Positions 27,759 through 37,494 of a stretch of 64,000 nt of DNA are shown here, piece by piece. The DNA is taken from contig NZ_RQJW01000020.1 in NCBI RefSeq assembly GCF_004028635.1, positions 1 through 64,000 of the forward strand. Reading direction: 5' to 3'. The translations under genes and the position numbers were made by a program. The stretch is from Streptomyces cyaneus. GTDB taxonomy: Bacteria; Actinomycetota; Actinomycetes; Streptomycetales; Streptomycetaceae. Below the pieces are notes generated by a model. The model had not been told where the DNA came from, did no database searches, and saw nothing but the letters and a program-made list of their open reading frames with translations. Each line of letters opens with the position of its first letter. Within the stretch, counting starts at the first letter, position 1.

Positions 27759-27965
27759 ATGGGCAAGATCAGGGTCGGCCGACCCCAGGCCAAGCCCGAC
27801 TCGACCGGGCACGTGCCCGGTATGCACCAGGGCAACGCGGGGCCCTACGACCAGCAGAAGGGGCACCACAAGGACGGCACCGCCGACGCGCGCCGCTCCA
27901 CCGGGATCCATTGGAAGCGGCACGACGCTCTCCTGGACGTCATGCCGAACATCCCGCCGGGATGA
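27759..27965 (+). CDS. Small hydrophilic hydrogenase-island protein
   Basis: 68 aa, starts ATG 27759 after an AGGAAGGAG site. His-, Gly- and Lys-rich: GHVPGMHQGNAGPYDQQKGHHKDGTADARRSTGIHWKRHD. No cysteine, no membrane segment. The five-plus histidines suggest possible metal (Ni) handling, but nothing proves it. Codon use and a strong ribosome site support a real gene. Confidence 0.65.
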   Translation: MGKIRVGRPQAKPDSTGHVPGMHQGNAGPYDQQKGHHKDGTADARRSTGIHWKRHDALLDVMPNIPPG

Positions 27966-27987
27966 GGAACGACAGGGAGTCGTCTGA

Positions 27988-28182
27988 ATGAAGGTCCAAC
28001 CAGCAGGGAGAACGGCTGTCGCGGAAGCCGGGAGGACGGGGCAACGGGTGCTGATGGCCGAGGCCGCTGTGGCGGGTGCCGTGGCCGTGGCACTGTTCGT
28101 CCGGGAGTTCCCCAGCCTGCGGCGCGAGATGCGGATCTGGCGGATGGCCGGCGGCCTGCGCGCGGGCCGCCGCTACCCGTGA
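27988..28182 (+). CDS. Small single-pass membrane protein, hydrogenase island
   Basis: 64 aa with one hydrophobic helix (VLMAEAAVAGAVAVALFVREF, ~21-41) followed by a basic tail LRREMRIWRMAGGLRAGRRYP. It resembles the short DUF6893-like proteins of actinomycetes. A GGGAG site precedes the ATG. As the only membrane-spanning product in the structural operon, it could tether the soluble hydrogenase to the membrane (inference). Confidence 0.6.
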   Translation: MKVQPAGRTAVAEAGRTGQRVLMAEAAVAGAVAVALFVREFPSLRREMRIWRMAGGLRAGRRYP

Positions 28183-28189
28183 GCCCGCC

Positions 28190-28546
28190 GTGCACGAGTT
28201 GTCGATCGCGACGGCGATCATCGAGCGGGCCGATGAACTCGCCCGGGCCGACGGGACGGAAGCCGTCTCGGCGGTGACCGTCCGGGTCGGCGAGCTGGCG
28301 GGGGTCGTTCCCGACGCGCTGGACTTCGCCTTCGAGGTGGCCCGCGACGGCACCGCCCTCGCCGCCGCCCGGCTCGTGGTCGAGGAGGTCCCCGCGCAGG
28401 CCTACTGCGGCCCGTGCTCCGAAGAGTTCCCGGTGGGCATGCCGCCGTTCTTCTGGTGCCCGCGCTGCGACCAGCCCTCCACCGAGCTGCGCAGCGGCCG
28501 GGAACTGGAGATCATCGGGATCGAGCCCTTACCGGCCCCGGCATGA
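28190..28546 (+). CDS. hypA: Hydrogenase nickel-insertion protein HypA
   Basis: 118 aa starting at GTG 28190. MHELSIATAIIERADE contains the N-terminal His2/Glu3 nickel site. A zinc ribbon follows: YCGPCSEEF ... WCPRCDQP (two CxxC). It works with HypB to load Ni into HhyL. The start is 7 bp after the small membrane protein gene. Last gene before the bidirectional terminator, separated from the other hyp genes, which lie on the opposite strand. Confidence 0.94.
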   Translation: MHELSIATAIIERADELARADGTEAVSAVTVRVGELAGVVPDALDFAFEVARDGTALAAARLVVEEVPAQAYCGPCSEEFPVGMPPFFWCPRCDQPSTELRSGRELEIIGIEPLPAPA

Positions 28547-28549
28547 CAG

Positions 28550-28585
28550 GAGTGGGCCCCGCCGACGCCTCGGCGGGGCCCACTC
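28550..28585. terminator. Bidirectional terminator between hypA and hypE
   Basis: A perfect 16-bp stem, GAGTGGGCCCCGCCGA with its reverse complement, and a 4-nt loop CGCC. It lies exactly between the two convergent stops (28546 and 28595). No long T-run, as is common in high-GC actinomycetes. Confidence 0.9.
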
Positions 28586-28594
28586 GTGTCCCGG

Positions 28595-29669
28595 TCAGCA
28601 GATGCGCGGCAGCTGCTCGCCGAGCGGCAGGTCCACCACCCGGGTGCCGCCGAGGCCGGTCGAGACCACGACCATGCCCGGGTGCTCGGCGACGCACTCC
28701 CCGATCAGCGTGGCGCCGGTGCCCTGCGGGTGGGCGCGCATGGCCGCGAGGACCTCCTCCGCCGCCGACGGGGGCACGAAGGCGACGAGCCGGCCCTCGT
28801 TGGCGACGTAGAGGGGGTCGAGGCCCAGGAAGCCGCAGGCGTTGGCGACGGCGTCCGGCACCGGGATGGCGCGTTCCCGCAGCCGGACGCCGGTGCCCGA
28901 GGCGCGGGCGATCTCGTTGAGGGACGCGGCCAGACCGCCGCGGGTGGGGTCGCGCAGCACATGGACGTCCGGGGTGACCGCCAGCATGGCCGCCACCAGG
29001 TCCGCCAGCGGTGCGGTGTCGCTGGCGATCTCGACGCCGAACTCCAGCCCCTCCCGCACGCTCATGATCGCCACGCCGTGCAGGCCGATCGGACCGCTGA
29101 CGATGACGGCGTCACCGGGCCGGGCCCGCTGCGGCCGGATGTCCACGCCCTCGGGGACGAGCCCCACCCCTGCGGTGGTGACGTACACGCCGTCGCCGTG
29201 CCCGGACTCCACCACCTTGGTGTCGCCCGTGGCCACGACGACCCCCGCCGCCTCGGCCGCCGCGCCCATGGCACGCGCGATCCGTTCGACGACGGTCAGC
29301 TCCACGCCCTCTTCGAGTACGAAGGCGGCGGACAGATAGGCGGGCCGGGCGCCGCTCATCGCCAGGTCGTTGACGGTGCCGTTGACCGCGAGGTCGCCGA
29401 GGCTGCCCCCGGGGAAGAACAGCGGCCGGACCACGTAGGAGTCGGTGGAGAAGGCCAGCCGGGCGCCGCCCAGTTCGAGGACGGCGGAGTCGGCGAGCGC
29501 GGCCAGGGTGGCGTTGCCGTAGGCCGGGGCGAAGACCTGCTCCATCAGCTCGGCGGACAGGGCGCCGCCTCCGCCGTGCCCCATCACCACGACGGGCTGG
29601 TCGCGAAGCGGGGCGGGGCAGCTCCAGTCGGCGGGATCGACGGCGGGGTCGACGGTCGTGTCGGCGAGT

Positions 29670-29677
<8 letters not shown>
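28595..29677 (-). CDS. hypE: Hydrogenase maturation protein HypE
   Basis: 360 aa PurM-like ATPase that dehydrates the carbamoyl group on its C-terminal cysteine to a thiocyanate, the CN- source for the active site. Visible: MGHGGGGALSAELM, FSTDSYVV, ATGDTKVVESGHGDGVYV, DPTRGGLAASLNEIA and the obligatory C-terminal PRIC. Overlaps hypD by 8 bp, last gene of the leftward maturation operon. Confidence 0.96.
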
Positions 29678-30808
<1,131 letters not shown>

Positions 30809-30812
<4 letters not shown>

Positions 30813-31126
30813 CGGGCCTCGCTCTCTCGGGCTTCCTCGGTCACGGCTGCGACTCCCGCGTCCCGGGCCGCCTGCTCCCAGGCGTCGCCGAACTCCTCCT
30901 CCAGCAGCCCCAGTTCCTCGAAGAGCTTCAGGGAGGCCAGCGCCGACTCCTCGTCCAGGCGCTGGAGCGCGAAGCCGACATGCACGATGACGTACTCACC
31001 GACACGCACCTCGGGGACGTACTCCAGACACGCCTCCTTCTGCACGCCGCCGAAGTCGATCAGCCCGGTGAGCGGATCGGCGCCGGCGTCGATGGACACG
31101 ACCTTGCCGGGCACTGCCAGACACAT
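30809..31126 (-). CDS. hypC: Hydrogenase chaperone HypC/HupF
   Basis: 105 aa. MCLAVPGKVVSID gives the essential Cys2 after Met removal. The beta-barrel body (GLIDFGGVQKEACLEYVPEVRVGEYVIVHVGFALQRLDEESA) is followed by an unusually long ~35-residue acidic helical tail (LGLLEEEFGDAWEQAARDAGVAAVTEE). It delivers the Fe(CN)2CO unit from HypD to HhyL. Three bp after hypF. Confidence 0.95.
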
Positions 31127-31129
31127 GGG

Positions 31130-33460
31130 TCACTCCTTCTGTCGTTCGTGTGCCGCGACCACCAGCTGGCCGAGGGCCAACCCACCGTCGTTCGGCGGGA
31201 CTTCGCCGTGCCGCAGTACCGCGAAGCCGTCGCCGGCCAGCAGCGCCGTGCACTCCAGCTCCAGCAGCCCGTTGGCGAAGACTCCGCCGCTGAGGGCGAC
31301 GGTGGTCAGACCGGTGGCCCGGCGTGCCTTTCGGCAGATCTCCAGGACGGCGCGGGCGACGCCGCGGTGGAAGCGCGCGGCGATCACCGGTGCCGGGGTG
31401 CCGCGTCGCAGGTCGGCGAGGAGCGCGCTCAGCACGGGGGCCGGGTCGCACCCCAGGGGGCCGACGCCGAAGGCGTACGCCGCGCTGTCTCCACCCCAGG
31501 CCGAATGGGCCACCGCCTCCAGCTCCAGGGCGGCCTGGGCCTCGTAGCCCGCGCGATGGCACACGCCCGCGAGGGACGACACGGCGTCGAAGAGGCGGCC
31601 CATGCCGGACGTCGGCACGCAGGCCACGTTGCGCGTCAACTGCCGCTCCAGCACAGCGAGTTCCTCGGCCTCGCACGCGGCCACGCTCGGCAGGTCCGCG
31701 TCCCACGGCAGCCCTGCGGCCCACAGCCGGGCCAGCGCCAGACGGCAGGGGTTGGCCACGCCCGCGTCACCGCCGGGGAGCGGGGCGGGGGTGAGGTGGG
31801 CGAAGCGCCGGTAGCCGGTGTAGTCGGCGAGCAGGAACTCGCCGCCCCAGACGGTGCCGTCGTCGCCGTAACCGGTGCCGTCGAAGGCGACGCCGATCAC
31901 GGGTGTGGTGCCGTCGAGGCCGTGCTCGGCCATGGTGGAGGCGAGGTGCGCGTGATGGTGCTGGACGAACACGGGCGAGGGCCGGGCGAGTTGGAGCGCC
32001 CGCTGCCGAGCCCACCGGCTGGAGTGGTATCCGGGGTGCCGGTCGGCGGCGACGAGTTCGGGGCTCACGCCGGTCAGGCGCCGCAGGTGCGACTCCGCGC
32101 GCCGGGCGGCCTCCAGGGTGGTCAGGTCGCCCATGTCGCCGATGTGCGGGCCGAACCAGGCCTGGTCGCCCTCGCCGATACAGAGTGCGTTCTTCAGGTC
32201 GCCGCCGACCGCGAGGGCGGGGCGCACCGCAACCGGCAGACGCAGCGGCCGGGGTACATACCCACGGGAGCGGCGCAGCACCTGCTCGGTGCCGTCGGGG
32301 CGCACCCGCAGCAGGGAGTCGTCGCACGGCGAGGCGATGGCGCGGTCGTGGGCGAGCCAGGCGTCGGCCAGTCCAGCGAGCCGGGTCAGTGCCTCGTCGT
32401 CGTCCGTGACGATCGGTTCACCCGAGCGGTTGCCGCTCGTCATGACCAGCACACGGGGGCCCGGAGGATCGCCGGGCAGCCCGAACAGCAGCGTGTGCAC
32501 GGGGGTGTAGGGCAGCATCACGCCGAGGTGGGGGCTGCCGGGGCACACGCCCGGTGCGAGGTTCGACGGGCGTGGGCGCAGCAGGACGATGGGGCGCCGG
32601 GGACCGGTGAGCGCGGCTCGCTCGGCGGCGGAGACCTCGGCGAGCCGCTCCGCGTCGGCGAGGTCGGCGCACATCACCGCGAAGGGCTTGCCGCCCCGCG
32701 CCTTGCGGGTGCGCAGTGCGTCGACGGCCCGTGCGTCGGTGGCGTCGCACGCCAGGTGGTAGCCGCCGAGGCCCTTCACGGCGACGATCCGTCCGACGGC
32801 CAGCAGTGCCCGTGCCGCCGTCAGCGCGTCGCCGTCCCGGGCGGGGCGGATGTCAGTGCCGGCCGCGGGAACCAGCCGCAGCCGGGGACCGCAGTCGGGG
32901 CACGCCACGGGCTGGGCGTGGAAGCGGCGGTCGCCGGGATCGCCGTACTCCCGGGCGCAGGCGGGACACATCGGGAAGCCGGTCATGGTGGTGACCGCCC
33001 GGTCGTACGGCATCCCGGTGGCGATGGTGAAGCGGGGCCCGCAGTGGGTGCAGGTGACGAAGGGGTGCCGGTGTCGGCGGTCGGCCGGGGCGGCCAGCTC
33101 GCGCAGGCAGTCGGCGCAGGTCGCGGTGTCGGGTGGGAGCTGGGTGCGGCCCGGGGACTGCTCGGTGGAGCGGATCGTGAAGGCGGCGTCGGCAGCCGTG
33201 ACGGGCACGTCCTCGACGCCGATGCCGGTGACGGCGGCGAGCGGTGGAGGCTCGGCGGCCAACCGGTCGCAGAAACGGGCGACACCGTCCGGTGTGCCCT
33301 CCACCTCGATGAGCACGCCGTACGCCGTGTTGCTGACGAACCCGGACAGCGTGAGGTCGGTGGCCAGGCGGTGCACGTACGGGCGGAAGCCCACGCCCTG
33401 CACCGTGCCGCGCACCGTGACACGGCGGCGCACCGCCCGAGTGGTGGTGGGCGCTGTCAC
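31130..33460 (-). CDS. hypF: Carbamoyltransferase HypF
   Basis: 776 aa, full length. Domains: acylphosphatase-like (RRVTVRGTVQGVGFRPYVHRLA, ~1-95), two zinc-finger CxxC pairs (CADCL...CTHCGPRF; CPACARE...CPDCGPRL), YrdC-like (~195-375) and a Kae1-like carbamoyl-transfer domain with FVQHHHAHLAS metal ligands. It makes carbamoyl-AMP from carbamoyl phosphate and passes the group to HypE. Overlaps hypB by ATGA. Confidence 0.96.
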   Translation of the reverse strand: MTAPTTTRAVRRRVTVRGTVQGVGFRPYVHRLATDLTLSGFVSNTAYGVLIEVEGTPDGVARFCDRLAAEPPPLAAVTGIGVEDVPVTAADAAFTIRSTEQSPGRTQLPPDTATCADCLRELAAPADRRHRHPFVTCTHCGPRFTIATGMPYDRAVTTMTGFPMCPACAREYGDPGDRRFHAQPVACPDCGPRLRLVPAAGTDIRPARDGDALTAARALLAVGRIVAVKGLGGYHLACDATDARAVDALRTRKARGGKPFAVMCADLADAERLAEVSAAERAALTGPRRPIVLLRPRPSNLAPGVCPGSPHLGVMLPYTPVHTLLFGLPGDPPGPRVLVMTSGNRSGEPIVTDDDEALTRLAGLADAWLAHDRAIASPCDDSLLRVRPDGTEQVLRRSRGYVPRPLRLPVAVRPALAVGGDLKNALCIGEGDQAWFGPHIGDMGDLTTLEAARRAESHLRRLTGVSPELVAADRHPGYHSSRWARQRALQLARPSPVFVQHHHAHLASTMAEHGLDGTTPVIGVAFDGTGYGDDGTVWGGEFLLADYTGYRRFAHLTPAPLPGGDAGVANPCRLALARLWAAGLPWDADLPSVAACEAEELAVLERQLTRNVACVPTSGMGRLFDAVSSLAGVCHRAGYEAQAALELEAVAHSAWGGDSAAYAFGVGPLGCDPAPVLSALLADLRRGTPAPVIAARFHRGVARAVLEICRKARRATGLTTVALSGGVFANGLLELECTALLAGDGFAVLRHGEVPPNDGGLALGQLVVAAHERQKE

Positions 33461-34227
33461 GAGACGCGGCCGGCCGCGAGGCCGGAGTCCGCTTGCGCGT
33501 GCTCATGGACGTGGCCGTGGGGGCGCGGCGCGAGGGGCGGCCGGTGGACGGGGGCTCCGTCCCGCGCGGCGAGGACCCGCTCCAGGACGGTGTCGACACC
33601 GTCGCCGGTGCGGGCACACGACCGTACGATCTCCACCCCGGGGTTGACCCGCCGCACATGGGCGTCGAAGGCCGCCGGGTCGAAGCCGGCGGGCTCGGCC
33701 AGATCCATCTTGGTGAGGACCACCAGATGGGCGGAGCCGAAGGCGGTGGGGTACTTCAGCGGCTTGTCCTCGCCCTCGGTCACCGCCATGAGCACGATCC
33801 GCAGGCTTTCGCCGAGGTCGTAGGAGGCGGGGCAGACGAGGTTGCCGACGTTCTCCACGAAGAGCAGCGCGGTGTCCTCGGGCAGCCAGTTGTCCACGTG
33901 GCCGCGCAGTTGCCGGGCCTCCAGATGGCACAGCCCGTCGGTCAGCAGCTGTTTCACCGGTGCTCCGGAGCGGGCGAGCCGGCGGGCGTCGTTCTCCGTC
34001 GCCAGGTCGGCGGTGAGCGCGGCCACCGGGACGCCCCGCTCCACGGCACGGGCCAGGACCCGTCCGAGCAGTTCGGTCTTGCCGCTGCCCGGGCTGGACA
34101 GCAGATTGACCACGCTCACCGCGCGCCGGGCCAGTTCGGCGCGCAGGCTCGCGGCGAGGCCGTCGTTCTTCGCCAGGACGGCCTGGGCGGCCTGGGCGGC
34201 CTGGGTGACGTCCATGGAATCGCACAT
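33457..34227 (-). CDS. hypB: GTPase HypB (nickel incorporation)
   Basis: 256 aa G3E GTPase. Walker A SSPGSGKTELL, metal site LTDGLCHLEA, VENVGNLVCPASYDLGES and guanine motif LTKMDLAEP are all visible. The usual N-terminal polyhistidine is absent; instead a short His-containing C-terminal tail (RPHGHVHEH) may store Ni. 65 bp separate it from the protease gene upstream, with a GAGGAGC site. Confidence 0.95.
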   Translation of the reverse strand: MCDSMDVTQAAQAAQAVLAKNDGLAASLRAELARRAVSVVNLLSSPGSGKTELLGRVLARAVERGVPVAALTADLATENDARRLARSGAPVKQLLTDGLCHLEARQLRGHVDNWLPEDTALLFVENVGNLVCPASYDLGESLRIVLMAVTEGEDKPLKYPTAFGSAHLVVLTKMDLAEPAGFDPAAFDAHVRRVNPGVEIVRSCARTGDGVDTVLERVLAARDGAPVHRPPLAPRPHGHVHEHAQADSGLAAGRVS

Positions 34228-34292
34228 GGGCGCTGCTCCTCGCGGCGGGCTCGACAGTGAATCGGGTGCAAACCGCGCAAACCGGTCTGCGG

Positions 34293-34889
34293 CTATCGAT
34301 CCTCGACGCCTCCGGCCACCGGGCAGGCGAGCCCGGCCGTGGAGGGGTCCGTGGATTCCTCCGGGCGGCTCAACGGGGGTGTGGCCGCGGGTTCGGCGAG
34401 CAGGACGGGGACCATGGCGTGCAGGGCCTCGACGGCCCGGCCGACCGCGTCCACGACCGGTGCGCTGAGGCCCGGGACGATGTCCTCGTCGCCGCGCGGC
34501 CGTAGCTGGGGTTCGCAGGCGAGCACGAGAACGCGCGGCAGCGGTCCGTCGCCCAGGTGGGCGGCCAGGGCGAGGACCCTCGCCGGGTCCATGCCGTGCG
34601 CCTCGGGCGGGGCCGCGCCCCGGGCACCGTCGGGGAGCTCCGGCTCGATCAGGGACAGCGTGCCGGGTGAGTGGCCCCGTTCGGCCGCGTCGACCAGGAC
34701 GACGACGTCGTAGCCGTCGAGCAGTTCGTACGCGAGGTCCAGGCCGCGGATACCGAAGTCCCGCACCCGCACCTCTGTCGGCAGCGGGCGCCGCTCCAGG
34801 GCGCGGACGACCTCGGGGCCGAAGGCGTCGTCCGCGAGGAAGATGTTGCCGACGCCCGCCACCAGCAGACGCGCACCGCGGCGGATCAT
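34293..34889 (-). CDS. Hydrogenase maturation endopeptidase (HyaD/HybD/HupD family)
   Basis: 198 aa. LLVAGVGNIFLADDAFGPEVVRAL has the Ni-sensing Glu/Asp pattern of the family; VRVRDFGIRGLDLAYELLDGYDVVVLVDAAERG and the His in APPEAHGMDPARVL complete it. It removes the 22-residue C-terminal tail of HhyL after Ni insertion. The C-terminus is extended by ~45 residues of low-complexity sequence. Its start overlaps hypX by ATGA; the upstream open frame is a shadow. Confidence 0.92.
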   Translation of the reverse strand: MIRRGARLLVAGVGNIFLADDAFGPEVVRALERRPLPTEVRVRDFGIRGLDLAYELLDGYDVVVLVDAAERGHSPGTLSLIEPELPDGARGAAPPEAHGMDPARVLALAAHLGDGPLPRVLVLACEPQLRPRGDEDIVPGLSAPVVDAVGRAVEALHAMVPVLLAEPAATPPLSRPEESTDPSTAGLACPVAGGVEDR

Positions 34890-36610
34890 CGCGCGCCCCC
34901 GCTCAGCGGCCGGTCGGAGCCGCCCGGCTGCTTGCGGACGAAGGCCGACCGCAGGGCGTGGTAGGGAGCTTGCGGGTCGAAGAAGATGGCGCGCATACGG
35001 GCGAGTTCGGCGCGCCGGTGGTCCGCGAGCGGTCGCTGCTCCTCGTCCGCCTGCCGGGCCGAGGCCTTGGCGGCGATCCGCCGCGCGAGATCCGGGGCGG
35101 CGGCGAGGTCGGCCGCCCTGCGCTCGGTCTCGGCGGCGAACTCCTGTACTGCGACCGGCACCAGCCGGTTCACCAGTCCGATCCGCGCGGCCGTGGCGGC
35201 GCTGACGGGCAGCGCCTCGCTCGTCAGCCGCCGGGCCGTCTCCGTTCCGACGCGGCGCGGCAGCGTGTACGTCCAGTACTCCGAGCCGTACAGGCCCATC
35301 CGCCGGTAGTGCGGGTTGAGGACGGCGCCCGCGCGGCACCACACCTCGTCGGCGGCCAGGGCGAGCATCAGGCCGCCGGCCGCCGCGTTGCCGCAGAGCG
35401 CCGCCACCACCAGCCGGTCGGTGGTGCGCAGGACGGCTTCGACCAGGTCGTCCATGGCGTTGAGGTTCGCCCAGGACTCGCCGGCCGGGTCGGCGGCCGC
35501 CTCGATGACGTTCAGATGGATGCCGTTGGAGAAGAAGTCCCGGACTCCGCCGAGGACCAGCACCGAGGTGGGGCGGGCGAGGGCGTACCGGTAGGCGGCG
35601 AGCAGCCTGCGGCAGTGGTCGGTGCTCATCGCCCCGCCGGGGAAGGAGAACGTCAGGAAGCCGATGTCGCCCTGCTGCCGGTACCGGATGTCGGTCCAGG
35701 TGCGCCGGTCGGCGGGCAGTTCGAGCGGGGCGGAGTCCTCCGGCAACCCGTGCGGACGGTCACTGCTCCGTGCGCCGTCGGCCGCGAAGGACGCGAGCAC
35801 GGAGGCCGCCGGGCGGCGGAACGGCGCGGGGTCGCCGGAACTCTTACGAGGGCGCAGTTCCGGGATCCACACCGCGCCGTCCCGGGTGGCCCGGCACACC
35901 GCCCCCGCCCTCGTGGCCAGCAGCTCACCGGGCCGTCCGCGCAGCCGGTCCTCGGGATGCCCGCCGTGCAAGAACACCTCTCGGCCGAGGAGTTCGTCCA
36001 GCACACCGGGCTGCGAGTCGCCCCCGCGCAGCTTGCGCAGCACCACGTCGGTACCGTCCCTCCCCCAGTCGATCCGCCGCTGCTCCTGCCGGAAGAAGTC
36101 ACGCCACACCACCCCGACCTCGGGATCGCTCTGCGGCCGCGGCTTGAACGAACCGTCGGCGTACCGCCGGACGGCCAGCAGAACGGCGGCCGAGGCGGCG
36201 TCGGAGACCTCGTTTCGGTAGAGGTCGCTCTTGCCCACCGACGGCACCGGGAACGGCTCGGACGCCCAGATGTCGCCCGCGTCCATCGACGCCTCGGCCT
36301 GGAGCACCGTCACTCCCCAGCGCGGCGCCGCCTCGGCGATCGCCCAGTCCAGGGAGGAGGGACCGCGATCGCCGGGCGGTCCCGGGTGCACGACGAGGCA
36401 GGTGTGCTCCCGCCATACGTCCTCGGGGAGCGCCGTCCTCAGCATCGGAGCGATGATCAGCTCCGGGCGCGTCTCCTGTACGGCGGCGCGGACCGCGTCG
36501 GGACCGTGTGAGGCGAGGACGACGTCCACCCGGTGCCCGAGGTCCGCCAGTTCGGCGTACACACGCTGGGACAGGCTGTTGAACGCGCTCGCGACGAGCA
36601 AAATGTTCAT
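34886..36610 (-). CDS. hypX: HypX/HoxX, aerobic CO-ligand synthesis
   Basis: 574 aa two-domain protein. N-terminal formyl-transferase-like half (MNILLVASAFNSLSQRVYAELADLGH; HPGPPGDRGPSSLDWAI). C-terminal enoyl-CoA hydratase/isomerase half (GDIGFLTFSFPGGAMSTDHCRRLL; ALCGNAAAGGLMLALAADEVWCRAGAVLNPHYR; GSEYWTYTLPRR). HypX forms formyl-CoA from formyl-tetrahydrofolate and decarbonylates it to CO, letting aerobes build the Fe-CO ligand. Its presence fits an oxygen-exposed hydrogenase. First gene of the leftward maturation operon. Confidence 0.95.
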   Translation of the reverse strand: MNILLVASAFNSLSQRVYAELADLGHRVDVVLASHGPDAVRAAVQETRPELIIAPMLRTALPEDVWREHTCLVVHPGPPGDRGPSSLDWAIAEAAPRWGVTVLQAEASMDAGDIWASEPFPVPSVGKSDLYRNEVSDAASAAVLLAVRRYADGSFKPRPQSDPEVGVVWRDFFRQEQRRIDWGRDGTDVVLRKLRGGDSQPGVLDELLGREVFLHGGHPEDRLRGRPGELLATRAGAVCRATRDGAVWIPELRPRKSSGDPAPFRRPAASVLASFAADGARSSDRPHGLPEDSAPLELPADRRTWTDIRYRQQGDIGFLTFSFPGGAMSTDHCRRLLAAYRYALARPTSVLVLGGVRDFFSNGIHLNVIEAAADPAGESWANLNAMDDLVEAVLRTTDRLVVAALCGNAAAGGLMLALAADEVWCRAGAVLNPHYRRMGLYGSEYWTYTLPRRVGTETARRLTSEALPVSAATAARIGLVNRLVPVAVQEFAAETERRAADLAAAPDLARRIAAKASARQADEEQRPLADHRRAELARMRAIFFDPQAPYHALRSAFVRKQPGGSDRPLSGGAR

Positions 36611-36676
36611 GACATGGCATGCTCGCCGGTTTCCGGGTGCGCGGAAAGGATCACGGCGGCGTTTCGCCCGCCTCGG

Positions 36677-37045
36677 TCAGGTCTCTTCCTCCATCCGGAT
36701 CGCGTCCCTCAGCCTGTCGACGGCCTCGCTCTGCTCTCCCTTGTACACATCCACCAGGGCCTCGGCGATTGCGTCGAGCTTGCGCTGGATCGCGTGTTCG
36801 GCGCGCATCTCGGCATTCTTCAGCAGGGCCAGGAGCAGCAGGGTCACCGCGGTCATGGCCCCGCCCGCCAGCAGGAGCACGTCGATCTCCAGGTGCGCCG
36901 CGCTGGAGGCGATGAAGAAGCCGACGAGGATCAGGCAGACCAGGAAGAACACCGGCGAGCTGGTGAAGTTGGAGGCGTACTGGGCGAACTGGTCGAACCG
37001 GCCACGCCCCGGGCCACCCCGCTGAACGGGACTCTTGAACGTCAT
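36677..37045 (-). CDS. Low-affinity iron permease-family small membrane protein
   Basis: 122 aa. RFDQFAQYASNFTSSPVFFLVCLILVGFFIASS and VLLLAGGAMTAVTLLLLALLKNAEMRAEHAIQRKLDAIAEAL match the PF04120 (low-affinity Fe/Cu permease) bacterial short form: two membrane helices and a cytoplasmic amphipathic tail. Despite the name, transport by bacterial members is not well shown. Monocistronic, 66 bp upstream of hypX on the same strand. Confidence 0.75.
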   Translation of the reverse strand: MTFKSPVQRGGPGRGRFDQFAQYASNFTSSPVFFLVCLILVGFFIASSAAHLEIDVLLLAGGAMTAVTLLLLALLKNAEMRAEHAIQRKLDAIAEALVDVYKGEQSEAVDRLRDAIRMEEET

Positions 37046-37103
37046 GAGCGAGCCTTACCCCGCCACCGGCCCGGACGGCGGGCGCCTCGGCCGACCCCAC
37101 ACG

Positions 37104-37141
37104 AAAAGGGCCCTCGCAGGCTCTCGCCCGCGAAGACCCTT
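37104..37141 (-). terminator. Intrinsic terminator of the small secreted protein gene
   Basis: On the minus strand, a 12-bp stem with two G-U pairs (AAGGGTCTTCGC against GCGAGGGCCCTT) is followed by TTTT. It begins 47 nt past the stop of the small secreted protein gene. Confidence 0.7.
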
Positions 37142-37151
37142 CGCAACCTCA

Positions 37152-37178
37152 GGACGACAGGATTTGCCCCTGCGCCCC
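37152..37178 (-). other. tRNA-Pro 3'-end fragment (possible old attachment site)
   Basis: Fifteen bases (37152-37166) are identical to the 3' T-arm/acceptor part of the tRNA-Pro gene (37744-37758). The next bases also match after two substitutions (CCTGCG, then a C-run), in the same orientation. No rest of a tRNA is present. Such a 3' fragment 0.6 kb from the intact gene is what integration and later decay of an element, or a failed duplication, would leave. Confidence 0.6.
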
Positions 37179-37187
37179 GAACACGCG

Positions 37188-37466
37188 CTAGAAGGCGCTG
37201 CTGTTGCAGCCCATGGTCGAGCCCAGGTGGGTGTCCTGCCCACCGGCGTTGCCCTCGCCGTTGAGCGCGTTGCCCAGCAGGCCGTTGAGAATGCCGACCT
37301 GGCCGAGGACGTCGAGGTTCAGGTCGTGCGACTTGCAGTTGGAGCTCTGCAGGATCTTGTTCCCGCCGTCGCCGTCGAGGCCCTGCGCGGTGGCGGTCCC
37401 GGCGCTCAGGAGTCCGGCGCTGCCGAGCGCGACAACCAGGACGGCAGCCTTGCGAAGCTTGTGCAT
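37188..37466 (-). CDS. Small secreted protein
   Basis: 92 aa. Signal peptide HKLRKAAVLVVALGSAGLLSAGTATAQG with cleavage after ATA-Q expected. The mature part (~64 aa) is Gly/Asn/Leu-rich with two cysteines: SSNCKSHDLNLDVLGQVGILNGLLGNALNGEGNAGG...MGCNSSAF. A disulfide-stabilised, chaplin/rodlin-like surface peptide is imaginable, but the sequence is not a recognised chaplin. ATG at 37466 is preferred because CCGGAG lies 6 nt upstream; at 37472 the site would touch the codon. It lies between the tRNA fragment and tRNA-Pro. Confidence 0.75.
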   Translation of the reverse strand: MHKLRKAAVLVVALGSAGLLSAGTATAQGLDGDGGNKILQSSNCKSHDLNLDVLGQVGILNGLLGNALNGEGNAGGQDTHLGSTMGCNSSAF

Positions 37467-37494
37467 GTTCATCTCCGGTGGAATGACGTGGGTG

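Noticed and set aside
30980..33823. 947-codon plus-strand open frame opposite hypF
   Set aside because: Shadow of hypF; low-complexity Gly/Val/Arg sequence.
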